DNA from: CAIXDN01 sp964482085
GTDB taxonomy: Bacteria; Patescibacteriota; Patescibacteriia; 2-12-FULL-60-25
Assembly (NCBI GenBank): GCA_964482085.1
Contig: CAYZVS010000006.1
Location: forward strand, 1-64,000
Length of the DNA stretch: 64,000 nucleotides
Direction: 5' to 3'
Made by a program: the position numbers and the translations under genes. The number at the start of each line of letters is the position of its first letter. Within the stretch, counting starts at the first letter, position 1. Under the pieces are notes generated by a model. The model made no database searches. It saw only the letters and a program-made list of their open reading frames with translations, and was not told the origin of the DNA. Below, one piece after another: positions 8,978 through 16,279 of the stretch.

Positions 8978-10059
8978 GTATTCCAAAAGTTGGCATTATT
9001 TACTTGGCCTTCCCGACCAAGAATTGGCAGCGCGACATGGATCGCGCGTTACGCTCTTTTGAATCCATCGATTATCCGCGTGAAAGCCTCGAGCTGATTC
9101 TCATCGAGCCAGAGAAAACATCACCTCGTGTAAAAGAGTGGTTCGATGCAAACTGGGCGCAAAGTCCAAAGCTCCCTCGCGTACATTATATTTTTAATCG
9201 CGATGAAAATATCGGCTTTGCAGAAAATAATAATGTCGGTTTACAAAAAGCGCGCGAGTTAGGTTGCGACTACATTCATCTGACCAATGAAGACACGGAC
9301 GTCGATTCCAGCTATTTGAAATACGCCGTTGAATGCGCGGAGTCAGACGCAAAGATCGGCGCGGTTCAATCGCTTATTCTTCTGGGTGATGATCGAGAAC
9401 GCATCAACTCTTCAGGTAATTCCTTCCATTTCCTCGGTTTTGGATATTCTAACGATTATCGCGTCGATCGATCGCATGCAAAAACAGGGGAGATCGGTTA
9501 TGCATCCGGAGCAGCAACGCTCGTCCGTGTATCCGCGCTAGGAAATCGTCCACTCTTCGACAAAAAACTTTTCATGTATCACGAGGATACAGATCTCTCA
9601 CTAGATCTTAAATCGCGCGGATACAAAATCGTTGTTGAACCTCGCTCTATCGTCTGGCACTATTACGAATTTGGTAAAAATAAAATCAACTATTGTTGGA
9701 TGGAACGCAATCGTTGGGTATTGATATTGTCTTATTATCGGCTATGGACACTATTCCTTGTTGCTCCGATCGCATTCGTAATGGACGTAGCGTTATCACT
9801 CTTCGCAATTAAAAACGGTTGGTTCGACATGAAGTGGAAGCAAATCAAAGAATGGCTTGATCCAGCCTTTTGGCGATGGATACGCGCCCGCCGTCGCATG
9901 ATTGCATCCTCGCGAACCGTGGGTGATCGCGAGCTACTTCGATTAGCCGTGGCAGACATACGTTTTCAAGAAGAGCATGTCCGCAATCCCGTGCTCGAGT
10001 ACATCGGAAATCCAGTGATGCGGTTTTATTGGGCAGTCATAAGACAACTCATCATTTAA
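8974..10059 (+). CDS. GT2 family glycosyltransferase
   Basis: A 361-residue GT2 enzyme. It has NRDENIGFAENNN and the TNEDTDVDSSY metal-site region, then YHEDTDLSLDLKSRGY as the late catalytic acidic motif and a WHYYEFGKNK segment common in membrane-linked GT2 enzymes. Two hydrophobic stretches around residues 250-275 (SYYRLWTLFLVAPIAFVMDV) may form a membrane hairpin. The ATG overlaps the preceding stop by four bases. The gene ends the cluster and is followed directly by a strong hairpin terminator, closing the GT operon. Confidence 0.84.
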   Translation: MSIPKVGIIYLAFPTKNWQRDMDRALRSFESIDYPRESLELILIEPEKTSPRVKEWFDANWAQSPKLPRVHYIFNRDENIGFAENNNVGLQKARELGCDYIHLTNEDTDVDSSYLKYAVECAESDAKIGAVQSLILLGDDRERINSSGNSFHFLGFGYSNDYRVDRSHAKTGEIGYASGAATLVRVSALGNRPLFDKKLFMYHEDTDLSLDLKSRGYKIVVEPRSIVWHYYEFGKNKINYCWMERNRWVLILSYYRLWTLFLVAPIAFVMDVALSLFAIKNGWFDMKWKQIKEWLDPAFWRWIRARRRMIASSRTVGDRELLRLAVADIRFQEEHVRNPVLEYIGNPVMRFYWAVIRQLII

Positions 10060-10068
10060 CAGTATGAC

Positions 10069-10102
10069 AAACCCCGCTGACATTCATATCAGCGGGGTTT
10101 TT
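10069..10102 (+). terminator. Rho-independent terminator of the GT2 operon
   Basis: The arms AACCCCGCTGA and TCAGCGGGGTT enclose an 8-base loop and are followed by a T run. It starts 10 bases after the stop of the third GT2 gene. Confidence 0.9.
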
Positions 10103-10196
10103 AGTTTTAGTTCTTCGTGGCGTCAAGTGTCGGCCTCAACTCGAGCAATGCGCTCTCATCGAGCAGCTCAGCCGCCTTGATGATGATCGGAAGGAA

Positions 10197-10547
10197 CTAT
10201 TGAAGGAACGGGCGGAAGTCGAGCGGTTCCGCAAGAGGGATCTCCAAGCCCTCTGTTCTTGTCTCAAGAGTGCGCTCGTCTGCGTCATAGTCACCCATAG
10301 CGATATCGATGCTTACACCGTCATGCTCCATATCCCGACAGGCGACGAGCAGTTTCTTCAGACTCGAGATATTGATCTGCCCTCGATTTGATGAACACGA
10401 GTGGTCATCAGAAGTGCCGTACTCACTGCCCAACACGATCCCACTCTCACCGATTTGAATGAAGAGCGTGAAGGTGAAGCCCGCCTTCTCATCTAGCAGA
10501 GTCCGACTGAACTCGATGAAGGTACTCAAACCAACTTGCTTAGTCAT
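10197..10547 (-). CDS. Hypothetical protein, 116 residues
   Basis: A small acidic cytoplasmic-looking protein with no signal peptide or membrane segment. I do not recognise a family. It is credible because it has a Shine-Dalgarno-like GGAG 8-9 bases before the ATG at 10547 and a good upstream promoter (TTGACT with TTAGAT). It has an alternating beta-like N-terminal half (FTFTLFIQIGESGIVLG) and a helical centre (SLKKLLVACRDM). The gene is monocistronic and divergent from rpmE, and belongs to a series of accessory genes with a different expression architecture from their housekeeping neighbours. Confidence 0.6.
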   Translation of the reverse strand: MTKQVGLSTFIEFSRTLLDEKAGFTFTLFIQIGESGIVLGSEYGTSDDHSCSSNRGQINISSLKKLLVACRDMEHDGVSIDIAMGDYDADERTLETRTEGLEIPLAEPLDFRPFLQ

Positions 10548-10575
10548 CGTATCTCCGGGTAAAAGAACTCAGCTT

Positions 10576-10637
10576 ATCTAAGCCAAAAAGAAGAGAAGAG
10601 TCAATCCCTTGCCTTATACCAAGGTTTCTGCTAACCT
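10576..10637. promoter_or_regulatory. Back-to-back divergent promoters for the 116-residue gene and rpmE
   Basis: Plus strand: TTGCCT at 10609-10614, a 17-base spacer, TAACCT at 10632-10637 with a TGC extension, 13 bases before the rpmE ATG. Minus strand: TTGACT at about 10599-10604 and TTAGAT at about 10577-10582 (spacer 16-17), with a leader of about 25 bases carrying a Shine-Dalgarno site. The two -35 boxes are separated by only a few bases, so the polymerase sites would compete. Confidence 0.55.
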
Positions 10638-10650
10638 ACGGCTCAATCCT

Positions 10651-10938
10651 ATGAAGGCTGCAATTCACCCGGCGTACACCGCCGATGCCAAAATCACCTG
10701 CGTCTGTGGCAACGTTGTCACGGTAGGTTCAACGGTTCCTGCGATCAGCGTGGAACTTTGTTCCGCTTGCCACCCGTTTTACACAGGTAAGCAAAACCTC
10801 GTCGACACCGCTGGTCGTATCGACAAGTTTGAACGTCTCGCAAAAGCCAAGGAAGACCGCTCAAGCGCGGCCTCCAAGAAAGTAAAGAACGCCAAGCGCG
10901 CAGCAACCAAGGCCGCCAAAAAGGAAGGTAAGGCTTAG
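10651..10938 (+). CDS. rpmE: 50S ribosomal protein bL31
   Basis: A 95-residue bL31. The start at 10651 (MKAAIHPAYT) is chosen over an upstream TTG because the family begins with this MK..IHP motif. It is the zinc-binding form: a CVCG pair and a later CSACHPFYTGKQ segment give four cysteines. After the conserved LVDTAGRIDKFE region comes a Lys/Ala-rich tail of about 30 residues, longer than in the shortest homologues and probably an rRNA-binding extension. There is no Shine-Dalgarno site. It lies upstream of prfA, a common gene neighbour. Confidence 0.95.
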   Translation: MKAAIHPAYTADAKITCVCGNVVTVGSTVPAISVELCSACHPFYTGKQNLVDTAGRIDKFERLAKAKEDRSSAASKKVKNAKRAATKAAKKEGKA

Positions 10939-10944
10939 GTAGTC

Positions 10945-11001
10945 AAACCGGCTTTTCTGTTTTCGGTGTTATCATGACGCCGGATATAGAAGCCGGTTTT
11001 T
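10945..11001 (+). terminator. Candidate rpmE terminator with a -10-like element in its loop
   Basis: The arms AAACCGGCTT (10945-10954) and AAGCCGGTTT (10990-10999) enclose a 35-base loop and run into T residues just before the prfA start at 11005. The loop contains TGTTATCAT (10968-10975), an extended -10-like box that could start a separate prfA transcript lacking the left arm. Confidence 0.5.
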
Positions 11002-11004
11002 CAT

Positions 11005-12075
11005 ATGTCACAACTTCTCGACCAGGCCAAAAAGGCCATGCAAGAACTCGCAAGCGCTGAAGCCTTACTCGCGACTCCAGAAGTTCTTGCCGATCCAAAA
11101 AAAATAAAAGTTGCCTCAATCGCATTTACGCATGCGCGCGATAAAGCAGGGGTTGCCAAAGAACTGATTGACCTCGAGCAAGCTGTTCGTGATGCCAAAG
11201 AAGCCATTGCCTCCGATGATGTAGAGATGAAAGAGATGGGCGCATCAGAGCTTGCGCGACTTGAACCAGAGCTCACAGCCTCGCTTGAACGCTTTGAATT
11301 GCTCATGATTCCGCCTGATCCGCATGATGCAAACAACATCATTATTGAAATTCGCGCAGGTGCCGGCGGTGATGAAGCATCGCTCTTTGCTGGAGATTTG
11401 CTTCGCATGTATTTGCGATACGCAGAACGTCGAGGTTGGAAAGCTACGCTCGTATCAGAATCAACCAATGAAAGCGGTGGCTATAAAGAAGCCGTGATGG
11501 CTATCGATGGAAATGGCGCATACGGCTCACTCAAATTTGAATCCGGTGTACATCGCGTACAGCGTGTTCCGGTAACAGAGAAAGCCGGTCGCATTCATAC
11601 ATCAACAGCCACGGTTGCCGTACTTCCGGAAATCGAGGAAACCGAGGTCACGATCGATACCAAGGATCTCCGCATTGATACCTTTTGTGCCGGCGGCAAA
11701 GGTGGACAGTCCGTCAACACGACAAAATCGGCCGTACGCATCACGCATATTCCAACAGGTGTCGTCGTTTCTTGTCAGGATGAACGTTCGCAAGTACAAA
11801 ACCGAGAACGTGCCATGACGGTTCTGCGTGCTCGCATCTGGGAAGCGCAAGAAGAAAAGAAGCGGGCCACTCTCGAAGCCGACCGCCGTAATCAAATCGG
11901 TTCCGGTGATCGCTCAGAAAAAATTCGTACCTACAATACACCGCAAGATCGCATCACAGATCATCGCATTAAAAAGTCTTGGCATAACATTGATCAGATT
12001 CTTGATGGTGATCTCGAGCCGCTTATCACAGCAATCAAAACGGGAAAGAAGGGGATGGATGAAGACGAGGAATAA
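11005..12075 (+). CDS. prfA: Peptide chain release factor 1
   Basis: A 356-residue class I release factor acting at UAA and UAG in the ribosomal A site. The catalytic GGQ lies at residues 233-235 in the segment CAGGKGGQSVNTTKSAVR, and RAGAGGDEASLFAGDL of the preceding domain is present. Downstream, QVQNRERAMTVLRARI and the TYNTPQDRITDHRI motif are normal for RF1. The length is typical. It is followed by a strong terminator. No Shine-Dalgarno site is seen; the start lies just after the T run of the rpmE hairpin. Confidence 0.96.
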   Translation: MSQLLDQAKKAMQELASAEALLATPEVLADPKKIKVASIAFTHARDKAGVAKELIDLEQAVRDAKEAIASDDVEMKEMGASELARLEPELTASLERFELLMIPPDPHDANNIIIEIRAGAGGDEASLFAGDLLRMYLRYAERRGWKATLVSESTNESGGYKEAVMAIDGNGAYGSLKFESGVHRVQRVPVTEKAGRIHTSTATVAVLPEIEETEVTIDTKDLRIDTFCAGGKGGQSVNTTKSAVRITHIPTGVVVSCQDERSQVQNRERAMTVLRARIWEAQEEKKRATLEADRRNQIGSGDRSEKIRTYNTPQDRITDHRIKKSWHNIDQILDGDLEPLITAIKTGKKGMDEDEE

Positions 12076-12100
12076 CGGTCATACCCTTGACCGTTTTTCT
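12074..12100 (+). terminator. Rho-independent terminator of prfA
   Basis: The arms AACGGTCA and TGACCGTT with a 6-base loop are followed by TTTCTTT. The stem overlaps the TAA stop codon of prfA. Confidence 0.88.
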
Positions 12101-12165
12101 TTACCACGCTTTCCGTAAACCCTATCGTTCATGCGGTTCCTTTCATGTCATGTAAGGAGAAACGC

Positions 12166-13221
12166 GTGGACATCGATATTCCAATCGTAGACCTGACTCA
12201 GTATCTCAAGTCGGGAGTTGATGAGAACGCCTGCAAGGACGTGACTCGCGCGATGGAGGAATATGGCATCCTCATCCTGCGCGATCCACGGGTGAATCCA
12301 AGCCTCCCGAATCGCTACCGAGCGATGATGGAACAATTCTACCGGTTAACTCCCGAGGTAAAGGCCAGGTACATCCAACCCACTCTCCCAAACGGGAAGC
12401 AGATCTACGAGACGGGCTGGCGTCCTCCGTTCACGGAAAAGCCACGTCGTCGCGCAGAGGTCCTACATCTCATCGCGCCAGACATGATGCCTCCCGAGCC
12501 GCCCACGGCTGATCCAAAGGAGCGTTTCATGGACCCAGTAGGTCCGCGTCCCGAGAACAGCGAGTTCCCGGAACTCGACTATCTGCCAAACATTACGCCC
12601 GTCGAGATTGAGGACTTCCGCACACTCTCTGACGCTTGGGGTGATGCCATGCGTGGCGCACTCATGACGAGTATGGAAATGCTTGCTATCGGCTTTGGTG
12701 AGCCCGCGGATCTTTTTACGAGTCGTTTGAATGGCGGCATCGTAAAGCTCGCTCCGACGGGTCTCGACCTGTCCAAGCATGGCGCTGCAGGCACAGTAGC
12801 TGCTGGGTTCCACAATGACCTTTCAGCTGTGACCATTCATGGTCGCTCCAATTATTCCGGTCTCTGGTGTTATCGCCGAGACTGGACCCGCTTTCCAGCC
12901 CGCATGCCGAGCGACGAGTACTTGCTCCTGCAATGCGGCCGTACGCTCGAGCATTTCACGGCAGGCCGCACCTCGCGTGGCTATCATTACGTGCAGATTG
13001 GCGAGGAGTCCCAAGACAAAATCCGCGCCGAGCTCGACCAAGGCACGTATCCTTGGCGCGTCTCCACCACGATGTTCGCCAACACGCGCACAAGCGAGTG
13101 GCTCGAGCCGATCGGCCGCTTCGTCAACGAGCCCGCAGCCGAGCACTATCACGCGCAACGTGTAAGGTGCGGTACGCGCATGATGAAGACCTTGACCGAC
13201 AAAGTCGTGAAGGCCGCCTGA
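12166..13221 (+). CDS. 2-oxoglutarate/Fe(II)-dependent oxygenase, isopenicillin N synthase-like
   Basis: GTG at 12166 is preferred because a TAAGGAG Shine-Dalgarno site lies at about 12151-12157; the upstream ATG at 12145 would precede it. The 351-residue protein has the DIPIVDL start of IPNS-type oxygenases. Candidate metal ligands are His216 and Asp218 (GFHNDLSAVTIHG) and His274 (RTSRGYHYV), and the RxS co-substrate motif is RVS at 298-300. The layout fits an active dioxygenase of the PcbC/COG3491 type. Substrate is unknown. It is monocistronic, ended by a strong terminator, and unrelated in function to neighbouring prfA. Such enzymes are unusual in a reduced genome, so acquisition by transfer is likely (inference). 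Confidence 0.75.
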   Translation: MDIDIPIVDLTQYLKSGVDENACKDVTRAMEEYGILILRDPRVNPSLPNRYRAMMEQFYRLTPEVKARYIQPTLPNGKQIYETGWRPPFTEKPRRRAEVLHLIAPDMMPPEPPTADPKERFMDPVGPRPENSEFPELDYLPNITPVEIEDFRTLSDAWGDAMRGALMTSMEMLAIGFGEPADLFTSRLNGGIVKLAPTGLDLSKHGAAGTVAAGFHNDLSAVTIHGRSNYSGLWCYRRDWTRFPARMPSDEYLLLQCGRTLEHFTAGRTSRGYHYVQIGEESQDKIRAELDQGTYPWRVSTTMFANTRTSEWLEPIGRFVNEPAAEHYHAQRVRCGTRMMKTLTDKVVKAA

Positions 13222-13227
13222 CCTCCG

Positions 13228-13268
13228 CCCGGTCCGATATACATCGGACCGGGCTTTCGCTTTTTATC
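13228..13268 (+). terminator. Rho-independent terminator of the oxygenase gene
   Basis: A perfect 11-base stem, CCCGGTCCGAT with ATCGGACCGGG, encloses a 4-base loop and is followed by CTTTCGCTTTTT. Confidence 0.92.
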
Positions 13269-13283
13269 GAGCTACGTTCGAGG

Positions 13284-13289
13284 TAAGAT
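13284..13289 (+). promoter_or_regulatory. -10 box (TAAGAT) six bases before the start of the 207-residue gene
   Basis: GG-TAAGAT ends 6 bases before the ATG at 13296, with no Shine-Dalgarno site. The same hexamer and spacing occur before nrdR. Confidence 0.4.
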
Positions 13290-13295
13290 ATTTTC

Positions 13296-13919
13296 ATGCC
13301 CCAACGCGCCTCAAATCAACTCGTCAGTACGAATGTTGGTAAAATGATTTTTCATGGCCAGTCAGCCAAGCGCATCGAGCGTTCTTTGGGTACCGTCGAC
13401 AAGCAGAAGATGAAAGACGCTTTGTCTCGACGTGGACTGGGTGGAAAAGAGAATAAAGAAATCGCCAAGGTCCTCGCGGGAGAACATCGCGCGGGTTGGC
13501 GTCAAAATGATTTGAAAAATTTGGTCGAGGCTTTGCAGGAAGTAAAAATCGCCAAGCATGCCAAGACAGCAGGGGAGATGGTCTTAAAAGCAAGTCGTGA
13601 TGCACAGCTAGAAGCCAACCCAGGTCTGACGGCTGGTGCGATTAAAGCGCGTTTAAAAAGAATTGCTCAAGAACAACGCGCAGAAGCGGATGCACCTACG
13701 GAAGAGCATGACATGACCGTGCTTGATCGCATGCGCGGTGCGATGGGTCGTGCAAATAAAAGTGATCGAGCAATACCAGAACCGAAGTCTGCGGACGAGT
13801 CGACAAATGCGAGCGTCAGAAAAATGCGCGATGAAATCCGTCGTGATCTTTCCTTGCAGCCAAAAATCGTATTGCCAAAGAAATCAGCGGAAGGTGACGG
13901 AACAGGTTTTCAGGCATAG
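13296..13919 (+). CDS. Hypothetical charged helical protein, 207 residues
   Basis: I do not recognise this protein. It is soluble, highly charged and predicted mainly helical, with no signal peptide. The N-terminal half (residues 20-110) contains GKENKEIAKVLAGEHRAG and NDLKNLVEALQEVKIAKHAK. The C-terminal half is Arg/Glu-rich and lower in complexity (ARLKRIAQEQRAEAD). It could bind nucleic acid or a large complex, but this is only suggested by charge. Its promoter style resembles the housekeeping genes (no Shine-Dalgarno site, -10 box 6 bases from ATG) rather than the flanking accessory genes. Confidence 0.65.
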   Translation: MPQRASNQLVSTNVGKMIFHGQSAKRIERSLGTVDKQKMKDALSRRGLGGKENKEIAKVLAGEHRAGWRQNDLKNLVEALQEVKIAKHAKTAGEMVLKASRDAQLEANPGLTAGAIKARLKRIAQEQRAEADAPTEEHDMTVLDRMRGAMGRANKSDRAIPEPKSADESTNASVRKMRDEIRRDLSLQPKIVLPKKSAEGDGTGFQA

Positions 13920-13927
13920 CCAAAGGA

Positions 13928-13956
13928 TTGACTAGATCACATTTTAATACTAGGCT
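13928..13956 (+). promoter_or_regulatory. Sigma70-type promoter for the first Asp-rich lipoprotein
   Basis: TTGACT at 13928-13933, a 17-base spacer and TAGGCT at 13951-13956. A Shine-Dalgarno AAGGAGG follows at 13973-13979, 4 bases before the ATG. Confidence 0.55.
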
Positions 13957-13983
13957 CAAAATAGTCCTTTTTAAGGAGGAGAC

Positions 13984-14601
13984 ATGCGATTTCTAGCCAT
14001 GTTCGCACTCGTCTTTTTGTCGGGCTGCGGCCTACTGCTCGATTTTGACCCTCCGGATCTCGATCCGGACTTGCTCGACGCATCGTCGGGGGTCGACGCG
14101 TCTGCAGACGCCTACACGACAGACAGCGGCCTCTTGGTCGACGCAAACGTGGAGAGCATGGATGCAGATCTCACGGACGCTGATCTACCAAATCCTTGCT
14201 CGGATGAGCCCGGACTCTGCATCCGTATGACGGATGCTATCGTTCCAGAGATCACGGGATTCTATTCCAATGTCTATTGGACGGTTGCTGGAGGCGCGGT
14301 TGCCGAGTCCGGATGGACTCTCGAAACCTGCGAAGGCGGGATTCGATCCATCGCGCCGACGACCATCGACTGTCACTTCAGTACGAGTGATCTGCCATCA
14401 GATCGTAGTATCTATTTCTACCCACGAACCTCTGCTGGAGCGGCTTGTAATGCTACCGCTTGTGCTGGGTTTTGGGAGTCCTATAGCTATTGGTTTGACG
14501 GTATTCCCGTCTCTCCGATGCCAGGCCCAGGGCCTGTTACTATGGAGCGCCGTCCAACACCCGAGGGCATGATCATGGCCATCAGGTACACGGTACTATA
14601 A
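13984..14601 (+). CDS. Asp-rich lipoprotein, paralog 1
   Basis: A 205-residue predicted lipoprotein. It has a short signal peptide ending in the lipobox LSGC, so Cys15 would be lipidated. A low-complexity Asp/Ala/Ser stretch (DASSGVDASADAYTTDSG and similar) covers residues 20-68, as in lipoproteins of Myxococcota. The C-terminal globular domain (70-205) begins with PGLCIRMTDA and contains VYWTVAGGAV and several cysteine pairs. The same domain occurs in the next gene, so the two are paralogs. There is a strong AAGGAGG Shine-Dalgarno site. Function is unknown; it should sit outside the cytoplasmic membrane. Confidence 0.72.
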   Translation: MRFLAMFALVFLSGCGLLLDFDPPDLDPDLLDASSGVDASADAYTTDSGLLVDANVESMDADLTDADLPNPCSDEPGLCIRMTDAIVPEITGFYSNVYWTVAGGAVAESGWTLETCEGGIRSIAPTTIDCHFSTSDLPSDRSIYFYPRTSAGAACNATACAGFWESYSYWFDGIPVSPMPGPGPVTMERRPTPEGMIMAIRYTVL

Positions 14602-14623
14602 GCCCGCTAAAAACCGCTTTGTT

Positions 14624-14649
14624 GAGCCACTCCTAGGAGCGGCTCTTTC
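14624..14649 (+). terminator. Rho-independent terminator after lipoprotein paralog 1
   Basis: The GAGCC and GGCTC arms surround an inner palindrome, CTCCTAGGAG, and TTTCATT follows. Confidence 0.75.
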
Positions 14650-14650
14650 A

Positions 14651-14679
14651 TTGACAAAACTGACATTTTATGCTATATT
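14651..14679 (+). promoter_or_regulatory. Consensus sigma70 promoter for lipoprotein paralog 2
   Basis: TTGACA at 14651-14656, a 17-base spacer ending in TGC, and TATATT at 14674-14679: the closest match to consensus in the window. The leader is about 50 bases and carries AAAGGAGG at 14723-14730. Confidence 0.85.
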
Positions 14680-14734
14680 ACGATGTTCAGATTCTGGACA
14701 GCTCTTTAACACCGCAGCCCTGAAAGGAGGGCAA

Positions 14735-15448
14735 ATGAACAGAAAATTCTCGTTTGCGCTTGCGATGTCGATCTTGATCTCGGTCTCGGGCTGCTTGCTC
14801 GACAGGTCACCTCTCGGTGTCCCGCTCGATTCCGCAATCCCTGATGCTCACACGCTCGACGGCGACATGCTCGACTCGGGTGTCGACGCCTTCGTTGCCG
14901 ACGCCGATGCGGGCCCCATGCCCGACGCCTGGATCGACCCCGATGGTGGGCTCGATGCAGCTTCCGACGCTGGCACGCCTCCCCCTGACGCAGGAATGCG
15001 TCGTTGTGAGGATACGACAAGCGGGATCTGTCTCCGCTTCCAGAACGCCGCAGGCTCGCCTGAGGTGACTGGATGGAGGATTCAGTTCTACTGGACGGTC
15101 ACCGGAGGAGCGATCTTTCGTATACCGGACAATCGCGACCCGGAAGGTCTGACGGTCTTTGCATCGGCCTGTAGCGTTCTACGCTCCATCGATGCTCGTA
15201 CCACCGAGTGTGAGATCACTGTTCCCGATCCGGGAATGGCGACTCTCGGCGCCGGTCCGTTCTATGCCTATCCGACATACACTTCGGGTCCGGCATGTAC
15301 GGTGACGAGCTGCCCCGTCTACCCGTCCGGCTACCGGATGTGGGTAGACGGTGTCGAGCGCAGTACAGCGCCCGCGGATGGCAATATGAGCCAAGAAAGT
15401 CGTCCGACGACTTTCGGTTCCATTATCGTCCTGCGCATTACCCCCTGA
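14735..15448 (+). CDS. Asp-rich lipoprotein, paralog 2
   Basis: A 237-residue predicted lipoprotein. The ATG at 14735 is chosen because AAAGGAGG lies 4 bases upstream; the longer frame to 14651 would begin inside the promoter. The signal peptide ends at lipobox VSGC (Cys20). Residues 35-87 are Asp/Ala/Gly/Pro-rich (GVDAFVADADAGPMPDA, SDAGTPPPDAG). The C-terminal domain starts with GICLRFQNA and shares FYWTVTGGAI and the late Cys pair with paralog 1. This domain is probably extracytoplasmic and beta-rich; I recognise no named family. The gene is monocistronic with its own promoter and terminator. Confidence 0.74.
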   Translation: MNRKFSFALAMSILISVSGCLLDRSPLGVPLDSAIPDAHTLDGDMLDSGVDAFVADADAGPMPDAWIDPDGGLDAASDAGTPPPDAGMRRCEDTTSGICLRFQNAAGSPEVTGWRIQFYWTVTGGAIFRIPDNRDPEGLTVFASACSVLRSIDARTTECEITVPDPGMATLGAGPFYAYPTYTSGPACTVTSCPVYPSGYRMWVDGVERSTAPADGNMSQESRPTTFGSIIVLRITP

Positions 15449-15483
15449 ACTTGCGGAGTGTATTTCTACACACTGCATCCCTC

Positions 15484-15521
15484 GCGCCCGACTGGTTTAC
15501 TCCGGTCGGGCGCGTTTCTTT
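15484..15521 (+). terminator. Rho-independent terminator after lipoprotein paralog 2
   Basis: A GC-rich stem, GCGCCCGAC with GTCGGGCGC plus inner pairs, is followed by GTTTCTTTTT. Confidence 0.9.
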
Positions 15522-15534
15522 TTCTAAAATATTG

Positions 15535-15566
15535 AGACCTCCGTACCAAGATTGGTACGGAGGTCT
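15535..15566. terminator. Large inverted repeat between convergent genes, probably bidirectional terminator
   Basis: AGACCTCCGTACCAA and its exact complement TTGGTACGGAGGTCT are separated by two bases. It lies between the end of lipoprotein paralog 2 and the end of the minus-strand GNAT-like gene, so it most likely ends transcription of the latter. Confidence 0.7.
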
Positions 15567-15571
15567 TGTAG

Positions 15572-16102
15572 TCAGGTCTTGCGACCCAAGCTTCCCACGA
15601 TCGGAAGTCGCTTCGTCGGCGAGCCGTCGGAATCATCGTGAGCGTCATCGCGATCAAGCCTTTCGACGAGTTCGATCTCGCTGATGTCGGAGCGGCGAGG
15701 AGCCGGTCGCGAATACTCGAGTTGATGAATCTTGATGGTACCGCGCCCCTCAGCAACTCGGTGCAGGCCCTCTCGGAGGGCGGCGAGGACGGAATGATTT
15801 CCAACCTCAGAATAGCGGGTCTCACTCACGAGGCAGTGAAGTCCATGTAGGGTCGGCACAAACGCAAAGGTGAGTGAGCCGACGATTCGACTATTGCTGT
15901 AGGCGGCGATCAAATCTCCGCCTCGCATAAGCATCGTCTCGAGTCGCACTTGGTAGTTAGGAGGGCTTGTTCCATCGAGCTTGGACAAGTCCGCCATCTC
16001 CTCAGGGGAAAGTTGGAACGGACTCTTCCAGTCCAGGTTCTGCTCCCGATCCTCTCGGGAAGCCCAGCGCTTGATGCGTACGATCTTGTAGGTGTCTGTC
16101 AC
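15572..16102 (-). CDS. GNAT-like acetyltransferase domain protein
   Basis: A 176-residue soluble protein starting at GTG 16102, supported by a GGAGGT Shine-Dalgarno site 6 bases upstream and a promoter (TTGGCA, 17, TAGCTC). The middle (residues 50-130) resembles a GNAT fold: GGDLIAAYSNSRIVGSLTF reads like the beta4 strand, and after it come two strands and a helix (SVLAALREGLHRVAEGRG). A clear Q/RxxGxG/A acetyl-CoA motif is not obvious, so activity is uncertain. The last 45 residues are Asp/Arg-rich. An alternative is a GNAT-fold protein without catalysis. Confidence 0.55.
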   Translation of the reverse strand: MTDTYKIVRIKRWASREDREQNLDWKSPFQLSPEEMADLSKLDGTSPPNYQVRLETMLMRGGDLIAAYSNSRIVGSLTFAFVPTLHGLHCLVSETRYSEVGNHSVLAALREGLHRVAEGRGTIKIHQLEYSRPAPRRSDISEIELVERLDRDDAHDDSDGSPTKRLPIVGSLGRKT

Positions 16103-16123
16103 GGTGACCTCCAGAAAAGGACG

Positions 16124-16152
16124 GAGCTAGCATAAGCCTAAACCCTTGCCAA
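16124..16152 (-). promoter_or_regulatory. Promoter for the GNAT-like gene
   Basis: On the minus strand TTGGCA at 16147-16152, a 17-base spacer ending in TGC, and TAGCTC at 16124-16129. Confidence 0.5.
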
Positions 16153-16212
16153 AATCAAGGGGTTCGGGTAATGTCTTGGCACTTAATCACACCGTTCGTC
16201 CAACAATCCGGA

Positions 16213-16250
16213 GATTCCAGCCCCTTGTTCGCTACGGCGAATATGGAATC
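16213..16250 (+). promoter_or_regulatory. Hairpin in the rpsB leader, possible autoregulatory element
   Basis: GATTCCA (16213-16219) can pair with TGGAATC (16244-16250), and TTCGC (16228-16232) with GCGAA (16237-16241) around a TACG loop. The structure ends 15 bases before the Shine-Dalgarno site of rpsB. Leader-mediated control of rpsB-tsf by S2 is known in other bacteria; this element is only a structural candidate. Confidence 0.35.
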
Positions 16251-16279
16251 CCAGGACGCGCGTAAAAAGGAGCTAAGTT

